42,725 nucleotides of DNA from Amnibacterium sp. (GCF_025463795.1 NZ_JAODBE010000122.1:1-42725), one strand, 5' to 3'. Positions 7,832 through 16,102 are shown, counted from the first letter of the stretch. Notes: a model not told the origin generated them from the sequence alone. Numbers and translations: made by a program.

Positions 7832-8890
7832 TCAGCCCACCCGTTCGAGGATCTCCCGGTGCAGGTCGAGCAGGGGGGCCGTGCGCTCGGCGGGGCCACG
7901 GCCGAAGCCGCACTCGGTCGCGACACCGAACCGCGGCACCGCGGTGGCGGCGGCCTCGATCCGGCGGAGGGCGCCGTCGACGCCGTCCTCGTGGTGGACG
8001 AGTCCCAGGACGAGCGCCGTCTCGTCCGGCAGGTCGAGTCCGGCGAGCGGTGCGAAGTAGGCGGCGTCGTCCCGCTCGATCGGTACCGGCAGGTGGATCC
8101 AGTCGATCCGGCGGGGCGTCGCGGCGAGCAGGCCGCGGATCACCGAGGCGAGGGTGGCCGCGTCCTTCGGCTGCACGAAGTGCGCCTCCTCCACGTCGCC
8201 GTAGCAGAGGTGGAAGCCGACGGCCGCGTCCTCCGGCACCGCGGCCGCCTGGCGCGCCGCCCGCTCCACCACGCCGGCGAGCACGTCGTCGAACCAGGCG
8301 GCGAGGCGGAAGCCCCCGATGTCGACCTGCTCGAGGAAGCCGAACTCGACCGCCGTGTCCCACTGGATCGCCAGGCGCTCGTGGGGGATCGCGGCCAGGA
8401 TGCGGTCGAGCTCACCGAACAGGGCCCGCTCGTAGACCGGCTCGACCGCTGCGCGGTCCCGCTCGGCGAGAAACACCCCGACCACGGCCGCCGGCGTCGG
8501 CAGGGAGACCTGGAAGCGGACCCCGGCGGGGACGACCCCGGCCTCCTGCAGCGACGCGAACGTCGCGAAGGACGTGATCGCCGCGTCCGCGTAGCCGAGA
8601 TCGGGAAGGACGAGGTCCTCCGCGGCGACGGACCCGTCCAGCGCCAGCGGCCGCTGATCGAACTCGCCGCGGATCAGGTACGGCGTCTCGCCGAGCCGCA
8701 CGAGCCCGGGGGTCCGTTCGAGTCGGGCGCTCTGGAACTGCAGCCAGTAGTACCGCTCGCCGACCTCGCCGTCCGGGATGCGGGCGAGGTGGGCGCCGAG
8801 GTGCTCGGCCACCGTCCCGATCACGGCCTCGGCGGTGGGCAGGTTGACACTGCCGACGAGGTGGGCGCCGGCGACGCGGGCTCCAGGCAC
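7832..8890 (-). CDS. MetE C-terminal-like protein (cobalamin-independent methionine synthase superfamily)
   Basis: A 352-residue protein that resembles only the C-terminal catalytic barrel of cobalamin-independent methionine synthase. The zinc ligands of that fold appear conserved: His227-x-Cys229 in FHLCYGD and Cys327 in ATECGFGRG, corresponding to His641, Cys643 and Cys726 of E. coli MetE. The N-terminal folate-binding half of MetE is missing. Such stand-alone proteins transfer methyl groups from other donors or have unknown thiol-alkylating or demethylating roles. GTG 8890 is chosen because GAGGAG lies five bases before it; GTG 8896 overlaps that site. It follows the GH43 gene on the same strand after a spacer containing a family A inverted repeat, and precedes the GH3 gene. 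The true substrate cannot be read from the sequence. Confidence 0.75.
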   Translation of the reverse strand: MPGARVAGAHLVGSVNLPTAEAVIGTVAEHLGAHLARIPDGEVGERYYWLQFQSARLERTPGLVRLGETPYLIRGEFDQRPLALDGSVAAEDLVLPDLGYADAAITSFATFASLQEAGVVPAGVRFQVSLPTPAAVVGVFLAERDRAAVEPVYERALFGELDRILAAIPHERLAIQWDTAVEFGFLEQVDIGGFRLAAWFDDVLAGVVERAARQAAAVPEDAAVGFHLCYGDVEEAHFVQPKDAATLASVIRGLLAATPRRIDWIHLPVPIERDDAAYFAPLAGLDLPDETALVLGLVHHEDGVDGALRRIEAAATAVPRFGVATECGFGRGPAERTAPLLDLHREILERVG

Positions 8891-8978
8891 GAGCACTCCT
8901 CAGGGGTCGTGGAGCCGCGGCGATGCGCTCGCGGTCTCCGCACGATCCCACCCCGGCCCTCGGCCCTGCAACCGGACC

Positions 8979-9039
8979 ACGGGGCGCTTCGGGCACGACG
9001 GGCGTCCGATGACGCCCAGTGATGCCCGAAGCGGCCCGT
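8979..9039. repeat. Intergenic inverted repeat, family A copy 1
   Basis: A 61-bp hairpin with arms of 28 and 29 bases around the loop CGAT (9007-9010). The outer 17 bases of the arms match except one (core CGCTTCGGGCA) and the inner GGGCGTC/GACGCCC pairs fully; one single-base bulge lies between. Read on the minus strand it is clearly homologous to 20179-20237. It lies between the GH43 stop and the MetE-like gene. No T-tract follows. Confidence 0.8.
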
Positions 9040-9059
9040 CCCGCGGCGACCGAGAGACG

Positions 9060-10874
9060 TCAGCGCGCCAGGTGACTGACCTTCACGTACTGGAACGTGG
9101 ACGTGAACCCGGAGCCACCGAGCGAGATCAGGCCGATCCGCGCCGACGAGCCGAGCGACGCGGTCCAGGTGATGCCCTTGTCCCAGCTCGTGCCGTCGAG
9201 GCTCGTGTAGGCGGTGTACGCCTCCTGGCCCGACACCGTGTGCTTCACGATCCGGAGGTAGGTCCAGTCGCCGACCGGCCCGACCACCCCGTTGCCGTAG
9301 CTCGGCTGGCCGGCCGCGGCTCCACTCACGTGCTTGCCGAACTCCGTCTGGCGCGTGTCCCAGATCGAGTTCGACGTGAGGCGCACGTAGTCGGAGTCGC
9401 TCCTGTACACGATCAGGCCGCCCTGCACGTAGTTGTGCACGTCGTTCAGGCCCGTGTTCACCGAGACCTTCGTCTCGACCACGTAGTCGCCCGCCGGCGC
9501 CGGCTCGGTGAGCACCGAGGCCTGCGAGTTGTCCGGCGGCTGCAGGTCCGCCGCCTGCGTCTGCCAGGCGAACGCGCCGCCGCTCACCGAGTAGGTGCTC
9601 GACGACGGCTGCCGGATCCACGACCAGCGGTTCGACAGCGAGGAGCCGTCGAACGAGTCCGACAGCCCGGGGATCGTCGTGCCGGGCTGCGCCTGGGGCA
9701 CGAAGGACGGGCGGTACGCCGTCTGCTCTCCCGGCTGGGCCGCGGGTGCGGGCATCGTCGAGTCGGACGGCCCGCTGTCACCGCGCACCACCGGCCAGCC
9801 GCTCTGCCAGTCGAGGGGATCCATCAGTGCCGGCCGCTTCGTGTAGGTCGGGTTGGTGCCGCCCGTGTAGTACGGGTGGTTCTTGTCGACCGCGTGGTAG
9901 ACGATCCAGTCCTGGCCGGAGTAGTCGGTGATCACCGCGTTGTGGCCGGTGCCGACCCAGCGGTTCCCGTTCTGGCTGAGCACCGGGGTGCCGCCGACGC
10001 GGCTGGCCGTGATCGCCACGCCGTCCTTGTCCACGAACGGCCCGAGCGGGCTCCTCGACCGCGCGGTGAACACGCTGTAGCCGGTCAGCGACCCGTTGCA
10101 GCAGTTCGATGCGGAGCCGAAGAAGTAGTACCAGCCGCCGTGCTGGACGATGTAGGTGCCCTCGTAGCGGTTGTCGATCGCGATGCGCTTCTCGCTCGAT
10201 GCGATCGAGGTCCGGCCGTCCGCGGACAGCGTGCGCACGAAGATGCCGCCGTTGTACGAACCGAAGTAGAGGTAGTCGGTCCCGTTCGCCGAGATCACCT
10301 CGGGGTCGAACTCCCAGCGGCTCTGCCCGTTGTCGGGGTTCACGCCGGGCGGCACGACCGGGGTGCCCGTGTCGGTCCACGGTCCGGTCGGGGAGGAGCT
10401 GGTCGCGAGGCCGATCGCGGAGCCGCCTGCGGTGGTGTCGGACGCCGTGTAGTACATCCGGTACTGCCCGTTGCGGTAGACGACGTCGGGCGCCCAGACG
10501 CCCGCGTCCGACTTCAGCCAGGACGGCTTCGTCGGGAACGCGTCGCCGGCGTAGGTCCAGTGCACGAGGTCCGTCGACCGGTACTGCGGCACCTGGTGCA
10601 GCACGAGGGCGCCGGTCGAGTCCGTCTCGCTGGAGGTGAGGGCGTCGGCGGTGCAGTAGAGCGTCCAGCGGTGGTCGCTCGCGGTGGGCTGCAGCACGAA
10701 GGGATCGGCGCAGCTCTCGGCGGTCCGGCCTCCGGGCAGCTGGAGGTCGAGCGGATTCGAGTACGTGCCGGCCGTGTGCAGCGCTGGACGCGCGACGGCC
10801 GACGGTGCGGCGGCACCGAGCAGCGGCGCAGCCAGGGCGGCGGCCGCCAGGATCACGGGGATGCGGAGACGCAT
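9060..10874 (-). CDS. Secreted glycoside hydrolase family 43 protein
   Basis: A 604-residue exported glycosidase, probably acting on arabinan, xylan or a related plant polysaccharide. A Sec signal peptide spans residues 1-28 (basic start, Ala/Leu core, AVA at the likely cleavage site). The five-bladed propeller follows with the three GH43 carboxylates: Asp57 in SCADPF, Asp190 in WEFDPEV and Glu238 in RYEGTY; WAPD at 127-130 is a common active-site segment. Residues 241-380 complete the propeller. A Pro/Ala-rich linker near 400 leads to a beta-sandwich of about 180 residues (DSFDGSSLSNRWSW onward), like the concanavalin-type domains attached to beta-xylosidases. ATG 10874 has GGGAG upstream; the long in-frame extension before it is not used. 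No transporter for the product is adjacent. A LacI-like site is upstream. Confidence 0.9.
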   Translation of the reverse strand: MRLRIPVILAAAALAAPLLGAAAPSAVARPALHTAGTYSNPLDLQLPGGRTAESCADPFVLQPTASDHRWTLYCTADALTSSETDSTGALVLHQVPQYRSTDLVHWTYAGDAFPTKPSWLKSDAGVWAPDVVYRNGQYRMYYTASDTTAGGSAIGLATSSSPTGPWTDTGTPVVPPGVNPDNGQSRWEFDPEVISANGTDYLYFGSYNGGIFVRTLSADGRTSIASSEKRIAIDNRYEGTYIVQHGGWYYFFGSASNCCNGSLTGYSVFTARSRSPLGPFVDKDGVAITASRVGGTPVLSQNGNRWVGTGHNAVITDYSGQDWIVYHAVDKNHPYYTGGTNPTYTKRPALMDPLDWQSGWPVVRGDSGPSDSTMPAPAAQPGEQTAYRPSFVPQAQPGTTIPGLSDSFDGSSLSNRWSWIRQPSSSTYSVSGGAFAWQTQAADLQPPDNSQASVLTEPAPAGDYVVETKVSVNTGLNDVHNYVQGGLIVYRSDSDYVRLTSNSIWDTRQTEFGKHVSGAAAGQPSYGNGVVGPVGDWTYLRIVKHTVSGQEAYTAYTSLDGTSWDKGITWTASLGSSARIGLISLGGSGFTSTFQYVKVSHLAR

Positions 10875-10941
10875 GGAGCTCCCACTTCGTCGGGGGTGGT
10901 GGATCGGGGGCGAGCGTAAGAAGCGCCACTGGGAGCGGCCT

Positions 10942-10955
10942 GGTAAGCGCTGTAA
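10942..10955. promoter_or_regulatory. Possible LacI-family operator before GH43
   Basis: GGTAAGCGCTGTAA contains the AAGCGCT core typical of LacI-family operators, which are usually symmetric around CG. The right half is less conserved than the left. It stands 68 bases before the GH43 ATG in a locally AT-richer patch, and TTTACA on the minus strand (10956-10951) could be a -35. Confidence 0.35.
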
Positions 10956-11043
10956 ATCCGCCGCAGCCGGCGTGTGCGGCGGCGCCCGCGCCCGCCGAGC
11001 CGTCGCCCCCAGCGGAAACGGGGCCGGCCCAGGGGGCACCGCC

Positions 11044-11049
11044 TAGCCT
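11044..11049 (+). promoter_or_regulatory. -10 hexamer of gabT, leaderless type
   Basis: TAGCCT ends six bases before the ATG at 11056, so transcription should begin at or next to the start codon. A GGAG also lies in the gap, but too close to the ATG to be an ideal ribosome site. Confidence 0.55.
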
Positions 11050-11055
11050 GGAGCG

Positions 11056-12441
11056 ATGGCAGCCGGAACCTCCGCGACCCGCACCTTCTCCGTCCCGCAG
11101 GAACGGCGGCTCGTCACCGAGCTGCCGGGTCCCCGGTCACGGGCGCTGCAGGAGCGGCGGGTGAGGGCGGTGTCCCGCGGCGCCGGCACGCTCGCGAACA
11201 TCTACATGGACCACGGCGCCGGCGCGGTGCTCGTCGACGTCGACGGCAACCAGCTCATCGACCTGGGCTGCGGGATCGGCGTGACCACGATCGGCCACGC
11301 CCACCCCGACGTCGCCGCCGCGGTCGCGGAGCAGGTGCAGAAGCTCACCCACACGCTCTTCACGGTCACCCCGTACGAGAACTACGTCCGCGTCGCCGAG
11401 AAGCTCGCCGAGATCACGCCCGGCACCCACGAGAAGCACTCGATCCTCGTGAACTCGGGGGCGGAGGCGGTCGAGAACGCCGCCAAGATCGCCCGCCGCT
11501 TCACCGGCCGGCGCGCGATCGTCGTGCTCGACCACGCGTTCCACGGTCGGACGAACCTCACGATGGCGATGACCTACCGCCCGTGGCCGGAGCGCGAGGG
11601 CATGGGGCCCTTCCCGGGCGAGATCTACAGCGTGCCGATCAGCTACCCCTTCCGCGACGGCCTGTCCGGCGAGGAGGCGGCCGAGCGCACGATCGATGTG
11701 ATCGAGACCCACGTCGGCCCCCGGGACGTGGCCGCCTTCTTCGCCGAGCCGATCCAGGGCGACGGGGGCGTCATCATCCCGGCTCCCGGCTACTTCGCCC
11801 GGATCGCCGAGTACTGCCGCGACAACGGCATCGTCTTCGTGGCCGACGAGATCCAGGCCGGCATCGCCAGGACCGGCGCCTGGTACTCGATCGAGCACCA
11901 CGGCGTCGTACCCGACCTCGTCACGTCGGCGAAGGGGATCGCCGGCGGGATGCCGCTCGCCGCCGTCACCGGCCGCGCCGAGATCATGGACGCGGTGCAG
12001 CCGGGCGGCGTGGGGGGCACCTTCGGCGGCAACCCCGTCTCGACGGCGGCGGCGCTCGCCGTGTTCGACCTCATCGAGCGCGAGGACCTGATCGGCGAGG
12101 CCCAGCGGGTCGAGCGCACCCTCGTCTCCCGCATCGGTGACTGGGCGGACCGGTTCGACGTCGTGGGCGAGGTGCGCGGCAAGGGCGCCATGTTCGGGAT
12201 CGAGCTCGTGCAGCCGGGCACGAAGAAGCCGAACGCCGCCGCGCTGAAGCACGTGCTCACCTACGCCGCCGAGCACGGCGTGATCGCGCTCGACGCCGGT
12301 TCGTGGGACAGCGTGCTGAGGCTGCTGCCGAGCGTCGTGATCTCCGACGCGCTGCTCGACGACGCCGCGAGCGTGCTCGAGGAGGCGTTCGCGACGCTCC
12401 CCGGATCCGCGGACGAGCACGAGCCGGTCCCGGCGTCCTGA
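11056..12441 (+). CDS. gabT: Class III aminotransferase, 4-aminobutyrate aminotransferase type
   Basis: A 461-residue PLP-dependent fold-type I aminotransferase, expected to convert 4-aminobutyrate and 2-oxoglutarate to succinate semialdehyde and glutamate. Motifs are NSGAEAVENAAK (cofactor phosphate), HAFHGRT, the DEIQAGIARTG segment with the PLP-contacting Asp and Gln, and the Schiff-base lysine in SAKGIAGGMPL. Length agrees with actinobacterial GabT. No succinate semialdehyde dehydrogenase or GABA permease is next to it, so the substrate assignment rests on motif resemblance; ornithine, acetylornithine or diamine aminotransferase activity remains possible. It is divergent from the GH43 gene and followed by the GAF-ANTAR pair after an 83-bp gap with its own -10-like site. 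Confidence 0.85.
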   Translation: MAAGTSATRTFSVPQERRLVTELPGPRSRALQERRVRAVSRGAGTLANIYMDHGAGAVLVDVDGNQLIDLGCGIGVTTIGHAHPDVAAAVAEQVQKLTHTLFTVTPYENYVRVAEKLAEITPGTHEKHSILVNSGAEAVENAAKIARRFTGRRAIVVLDHAFHGRTNLTMAMTYRPWPEREGMGPFPGEIYSVPISYPFRDGLSGEEAAERTIDVIETHVGPRDVAAFFAEPIQGDGGVIIPAPGYFARIAEYCRDNGIVFVADEIQAGIARTGAWYSIEHHGVVPDLVTSAKGIAGGMPLAAVTGRAEIMDAVQPGGVGGTFGGNPVSTAAALAVFDLIEREDLIGEAQRVERTLVSRIGDWADRFDVVGEVRGKGAMFGIELVQPGTKKPNAAALKHVLTYAAEHGVIALDAGSWDSVLRLLPSVVISDALLDDAASVLEEAFATLPGSADEHEPVPAS

Positions 12442-12476
12442 CGCGCTGCGGGGAGGCGATTCCCGGCTCCGCGCGG

Positions 12477-12482
12477 TAGCCT
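12477..12482 (+). promoter_or_regulatory. Candidate -10 of the GAF-ANTAR operon
   Basis: TAGCCT, identical to the gabT hexamer, lies 42 bases before the ATG at 12525. If used, it gives a short leader containing a GAGG ribosome site. An in-frame GTG at 12495 is an alternative start. Confidence 0.4.
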
Positions 12483-12524
12483 GGCGAGGACCCCGTGGAG
12501 GACCGCGGGAGCGACCGAGGACCC

Positions 12525-13205
12525 ATGACGCCAGACGAATCATCTCCGGGCCCGGTCGAGGCCGAGGTGGTGCTGGCGGTGGTGCCCGTCGCCGGTGCCG
12601 CGATCTCGACGCTCGGCGGGCTGCTCGGCTCCGAGACGATCTCCGCGAGCGACGACGTCATCGCGCGCGTCGACGAGCTGCAGTTCGACCTGGGCGAAGG
12701 TCCCTGCTGGGATGCCATCGCGACGGGCCGTCCCGTGCTCGAACCCGACCTGCGCGGCAGTCCGAGCCGCACCTGGCCGGCGTTCTCCCGGGCCCTCGCC
12801 GACTCCGCGGTCGCCGCCCTGTTCGCCATCCCGCTCAACGTCGGACCGCTCCGGATCGGCGCGATCGACCTGTACGACGTGCGCCCGCGGCCGCTGGAGG
12901 GCGACGACCTCGCTCGGGCCGTCGCCGTGGCCGCCGACGTCAGCCGCACCGTCCTCCGGCAGGCCATCGAGGAGAGCGGGCTCGAGGAGGCGCCCGCCGC
13001 CGCACGGCCCCGGTCCCGGCGGCGCATCCATCAGGCGACGGGGTTCGTCATCGCCCAGCTCGACGTCTCGGCCGACGACGCCGAGCTGCTCATCCGCGCC
13101 CGCGCCTTCGCGGAGGGCAGGACGATGCTGGAGGTCGCGGACGACATCCTCACGAGAAGCCGCCGGTTCACCATCCGGGGCGGCGAGATCCAGGACGAGC
13201 GATGA
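12525..13205 (+). CDS. GAF-ANTAR domain regulator 1
   Basis: A 226-residue cytoplasmic regulator. Residues of about 15-145 form a GAF sensor domain (QFDLGEGPCWDAIATGRPV, then AVAALFAIPLNVGPLRIGAIDLY). A basic linker leads to a C-terminal ANTAR RNA-binding three-helix domain (RRIHQATGFVIAQLDVSADDA, then MLEVADDIL). ANTAR proteins bind paired hexaloop hairpins in nascent RNA and prevent termination. Here the usual I-x-x-AKG motif reads HQATG, so RNA binding may be altered. ATG 12525 is preferred for its GAGG site. The stop overlaps the start of a second GAF-ANTAR gene by four bases (ATGA), so both proteins are made together and may form heterodimers, which is inference. Confidence 0.82.
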   Translation: MTPDESSPGPVEAEVVLAVVPVAGAAISTLGGLLGSETISASDDVIARVDELQFDLGEGPCWDAIATGRPVLEPDLRGSPSRTWPAFSRALADSAVAALFAIPLNVGPLRIGAIDLYDVRPRPLEGDDLARAVAVAADVSRTVLRQAIEESGLEEAPAAARPRSRRRIHQATGFVIAQLDVSADDAELLIRARAFAEGRTMLEVADDILTRSRRFTIRGGEIQDER

Positions 13206-13918
13206 CCGAGACCAGCCGCGAGGTCGCACTGCTCGACGCCTTCGCCACCCTTGCCGACACCCTCGTCGCGGACTACGACGTGGTCGAGATGCTGCAGGTG
13301 CTCGTCGACACGTGCCGCGACCTCCTCGACGTGACCGCGGTCGGCCTGCTGCTCGCCGATCCCGACAGCGGCGTCCTCGACCTCGTCGCATCGACGAGCG
13401 AGGAGAGTCGCATCGTCGAGACCCTGCAGCTCGGCGCCGAGGCCGGACCCTGCGTCGAGTGCTTCAGGACCGGGCTGCCCACGATCGTGCCGGACATCGC
13501 GGAGACCGGCGACCGCTGGCCGGAGTTCCGGTCGAGCGCGGCCGAGCAGGGATTCCGTGGTGTGTTCGCGATCCCGATGCGGTTGCGCGACCAGACGATC
13601 GGCGCGCTCAACCTGTTCCGGGCCGAAGCCGGGGAGCTCAACGAGCACGACCTCCGCGCGGCGCAGGCCCTCGGCGACGTCGCGACGATCGGCGTCCTGC
13701 ACGAGCGCAGCTTCCGGGCGAACGACGTGCTGCGGGACCAGCTGCAGGGCGCCCTGAACTCCCGGGTGGCGATCGAGCAGGCGAAGGGCGTGCTCGCGCA
13801 CCGGCACGAGGTCGACATGGACGAGGCGTTCCGGATGCTCCGCAGCTACGCGCGGTCGAACCGCCTCCCGCTCGCCGCCGCCGCCCGTGGCGTCGTGGAG
13901 CGGCGGATCCGCCTCTAG
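13202..13918 (+). CDS. GAF-ANTAR domain regulator 2
   Basis: A 238-residue regulator with an N-terminal GAF domain (DYDVVEMLQVLVDTCRDLL, LGAEAGPCVECFRTGLP, VFAIPMRLRDQTIGALNLF) and a canonical ANTAR domain at about residues 178-235. The ANTAR signature SRVAIEQAKGVLA and the AFRMLRSYAR helix are both intact, unlike the upstream partner. It is translated from an ATG overlapping the previous stop by four bases. GAF-ANTAR proteins are common in actinobacteria and act as signal-responsive antiterminators; the ligand and target leaders are unknown here. A small gene on the opposite strand begins 18 bp past the stop. Confidence 0.88.
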   Translation: MTETSREVALLDAFATLADTLVADYDVVEMLQVLVDTCRDLLDVTAVGLLLADPDSGVLDLVASTSEESRIVETLQLGAEAGPCVECFRTGLPTIVPDIAETGDRWPEFRSSAAEQGFRGVFAIPMRLRDQTIGALNLFRAEAGELNEHDLRAAQALGDVATIGVLHERSFRANDVLRDQLQGALNSRVAIEQAKGVLAHRHEVDMDEAFRMLRSYARSNRLPLAAAARGVVERRIRL

Positions 13919-13936
13919 CTCATCGTCCTCGAGCGG

Positions 13937-14275
13937 TCAGTCGTCGGGCTCGGTCTCGAACATGGAGCCGTCGAAGTCCACGACCGGCAGCGGGTCCCGC
14001 AGGTGCGCGGCCCGCTCCTTGACGGACTGCACGAACTCGCGGGCGACGAGCTCCTCGCCGGCCTCGGCGAGGGCGACCTCCTCGGTCGAGATCTGGCTGC
14101 TCGGCCCGACGAGGAGCGTCGAGGATCCGTCGGATCCGTCCGCTCTCCTGGTGGGGATGCGCACGAGGTCGAAGCGGCCGTACTGGGCCAGCACCCAGGC
14201 GTACTCGAGCACCGCGTCGGCGACGTCGTCGCCGGTCAGGAACGACGTCCCGGTGCAGTAGTAGATGCGTTGCAT
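13937..14275 (-). CDS. Hypothetical protein, 112 aa
   Basis: An acidic, soluble 112-residue protein starting MQRIYYCTGTSFLTGDDVADA. It has no signal peptide or membrane segment. A predicted helix follows the N-terminal strand (VADAVLEYAWVLAQYGRFDLVRI), then a Ser-rich loop, a strand (STLLVGPSSQIS) and a Glu-rich helix (EEVALAEAGEELVAREFVQSV). The C-terminus is acidic (FETEPDD). Codon use marks it as a real gene. ATG 14275 has GAGGGA about 11 bases upstream. It is convergent with the GAF-ANTAR operon. I do not recognise the family. The alternating strand-helix layout resembles a small alpha/beta fold. Function unknown. Confidence 0.65.
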   Translation of the reverse strand: MQRIYYCTGTSFLTGDDVADAVLEYAWVLAQYGRFDLVRIPTRRADGSDGSSTLLVGPSSQISTEEVALAEAGEELVAREFVQSVKERAAHLRDPLPVVDFDGSMFETEPDD

Positions 14276-14403
14276 GATCTGATCAGTCCCTCGGTCGATC
14301 CGGAAGATCCCGTCCCGAGGTCTGGGGGATGCGGCGGGGGCGACGGTACCACCGGATACGAACCGGGTGGAGGGGGGTTGCGCGATCCGTCCATCGGTGG
14401 GTG

Positions 14404-14409
14404 GAGACT
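14404..14409 (+). promoter_or_regulatory. Candidate leaderless -10 of the LLM oxidoreductase gene
   Basis: GAGACT matches the A2/T6 positions of the actinobacterial -10 and ends six bases before ATG 14416. There is no ribosome site between, which fits leaderless transcription. Confidence 0.35.
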
Positions 14410-14415
14410 GCCGGC

Positions 14416-15207
14416 ATGACGACGTCGGCGTTCCGGTTCGGGGTGGTGGAGGGGCCGCAGCGGTCCGGAGCCGGCTGGCTGGACCGCGCCAGGGAGATCG
14501 AGGCCGGCGGCTACGACCTGCTCCTGCTCCCCGACACGCGCTCCACCCCATCACCGTTCCCGGCCCTCGCCGCCGCCGCGGCCGTCACCTCCCGGCTCAC
14601 CGTCGCGCCGTGGGTGCTCGCCGCCCCGCTCCGGTCGCCCGCAGCGGTCGTCCGGGAGGCGGCGGCGCTGCAGCTGCTCTCCGGCGGCCGCTTCGAGCTC
14701 GGGATCGGCACGGGGCGACCGGACGCCGAGTCGGAGGCGGCGGCGCTCGGCAGGGCGTGGGGCACCGGGGAGGACCGGCGCCGGATCCTCACCGCCACCG
14801 TCGAGGCGGTGCGGGCGGAGGTCGAGCCGGTGCCGCGGGTCGTGATCGCCGCATCGGGCCCGCGCGCTCTGAAGGCCGCCGCGATCGCGGACACGGTCGC
14901 GCTCGCGCTCCCGCCGACGGCCGTGCTCGACGACGTGCTGCGAGCGGTCGAGATCGTGCGGAGCGAGGGTACGGATCCGGCGTTCGCGCTCCAGCTGTCC
15001 GGCGTCGGCGGGCGGCTCGTGCCCTACCTGGAGCGGCAGGGCCTCAGGGCCGACGACGTGCACGACGCGGTCGGCGTGCTCCGAGGGGATGCGGATGCCA
15101 TGGCGGAGAGCCTGCAGATGCTGAGCGAGCGCACCGGGATCACGGTGTTCCCGGTCTCGAGCACCCAGGCGGAGGCGTTCGCTCCGGTCATCGCCGCCCT
15201 GCGCTGA
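14416..15207 (+). CDS. Luciferase-like (LLM class) flavin-dependent oxidoreductase
   Basis: A 263-residue TIM-barrel oxidoreductase of the bacterial luciferase superfamily, which in actinobacteria uses FMN or F420. Recognisable parts are the N-terminal FRFGVVEGP strand, GYDLLLLPDT, SRLTVAPWVLAAPLRSPAAVVREAAALQ (the family's core region near residues 55-85) and GGRFELGIGTGRP. It is shorter than many members (around 300), mainly in the C-terminal insertion, but ends cleanly. The FMN/F420 choice cannot be settled by eye. It stands alone, convergent with nnrD 40 bp away. The substrate is unknown. Confidence 0.8.
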   Translation: MTTSAFRFGVVEGPQRSGAGWLDRAREIEAGGYDLLLLPDTRSTPSPFPALAAAAAVTSRLTVAPWVLAAPLRSPAAVVREAAALQLLSGGRFELGIGTGRPDAESEAAALGRAWGTGEDRRRILTATVEAVRAEVEPVPRVVIAASGPRALKAAAIADTVALALPPTAVLDDVLRAVEIVRSEGTDPAFALQLSGVGGRLVPYLERQGLRADDVHDAVGVLRGDADAMAESLQMLSERTGITVFPVSSTQAEAFAPVIAALR

Positions 15208-15247
15208 GGCGCCGTCAGGGGCGGTGCGACGAGGCGCGCGCGGCGGG

Positions 15248-16102
15248 TCAGGTGTGCTCGGCGAGGAGGCGGGGCAGCTCGTCCGCGAGCTCGCGGGCCA
15301 GGAAGCCCACCGGGCCGATGCGCTCGGCCAACCGGTCGCCGGCCGTCGCGTGCAGCCACGTCGCCCAGCAGGCCGCATCGCCGGCGTCCGCGCCGCGCGC
15401 GACGAGCCCTGCGATCGCGCCGGCCAGCACGTCGCCCGAGCCGGAGGTCGCGAGTCCCGGGTTGCCCGCGTCGATCCGCCGGAGCCGGCCGCCGGGCTCG
15501 GCGACCATGCCGCTACCGGAGACGACGGCGCCGTACCGGTCCGCCACCTCCGCGAGGTCGTCGGCCGTGTCGCCGGGATCGCGACCGAGCAGGATCGCCG
15601 TCTCGGTGCTGTTCGGCGTGAGCAGCAGCCGCCCCTCGAGCGGCCGGCAGAGGTCCGCGTCGTTCGCGAGCGCGCCGAGCGCGAACGCGTCGAGCAGCAC
15701 CCGCGTCTCCCGACCCATCAGGGGGACGAGCCGCTGGAGCAGCTCCTGGGCCTCGTCGGCGTCGTCGAGCCCGGGCCCCACGACGACGCAGTCGACGTCG
15801 AGGGCGCCCTCGAGGACGGATGCCGCACCGCCGGTCACCGAGCCGGACCGGTTCTGCGGGAGCCCGACCACGCCCGCCTCCGGGAAGGCCACGGCCAGCG
15901 GAGCGGCCACCGACTCCGCGACCGCGACCGTGAGCCGGCCAGCGCCCACGCGCAGGGCCGCGATCCCGGTCAGCGCCACCGCGCCGGGCGTCTTGGCCGC
16001 GCCGCCGATGACGAGCACGTCGCCGCGTTCCCGCTTGGAGGAGGCCGGCGCCGGCAGCGGCGGCAGCGTGGTCGGGTCAGCGGGTTCAGCCGTGCGGGGC
16101 AT
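15248..16102 (-). CDS. nnrD: ADP/ATP-dependent NAD(P)H-hydrate dehydratase
   Basis: A 284-residue ribokinase-fold enzyme that dehydrates the S form of damaged NADHX and NADPHX back to NADH and NADPH. The diagnostic C-terminal sequence GNPGLATSGSGDVLAG includes the catalytic Asp224; upstream are GDVLVIGGAAKTPGA, VVVGPGLDD and LTPNSTE, all in family order. The epimerase partner (NnrE), often fused to the N-terminus, is absent, so this is the stand-alone form. The ATG at 16102 lies inside the end of the upstream phosphatase gene (17-bp overlap), making it the third gene of a gnd - phosphatase - nnrD operon. Location beside an NADPH-generating dehydrogenase is biologically sensible but may be chance. 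Confidence 0.9.
   Translation of the reverse strand: MPRTAEPADPTTLPPLPAPASSKRERGDVLVIGGAAKTPGAVALTGIAALRVGAGRLTVAVAESVAAPLAVAFPEAGVVGLPQNRSGSVTGGAASVLEGALDVDCVVVGPGLDDADEAQELLQRLVPLMGRETRVLLDAFALGALANDADLCRPLEGRLLLTPNSTETAILLGRDPGDTADDLAEVADRYGAVVSGSGMVAEPGGRLRRIDAGNPGLATSGSGDVLAGAIAGLVARGADAGDAACWATWLHATAGDRLAERIGPVGFLARELADELPRLLAEHT

Noticed and set aside
10942-10955. A strong, symmetrical LacI operator before GH43
   Set aside because: Only the AAGCGCT half and core fit; the other half deviates. I kept it as a weak candidate only.
12442-12524. An ANTAR-target dual-hexaloop RNA in the leader of the GAF-ANTAR operon
   Set aside because: Only imperfect GC stems are visible, without two adjacent six-base loops carrying the conserved A and G positions.
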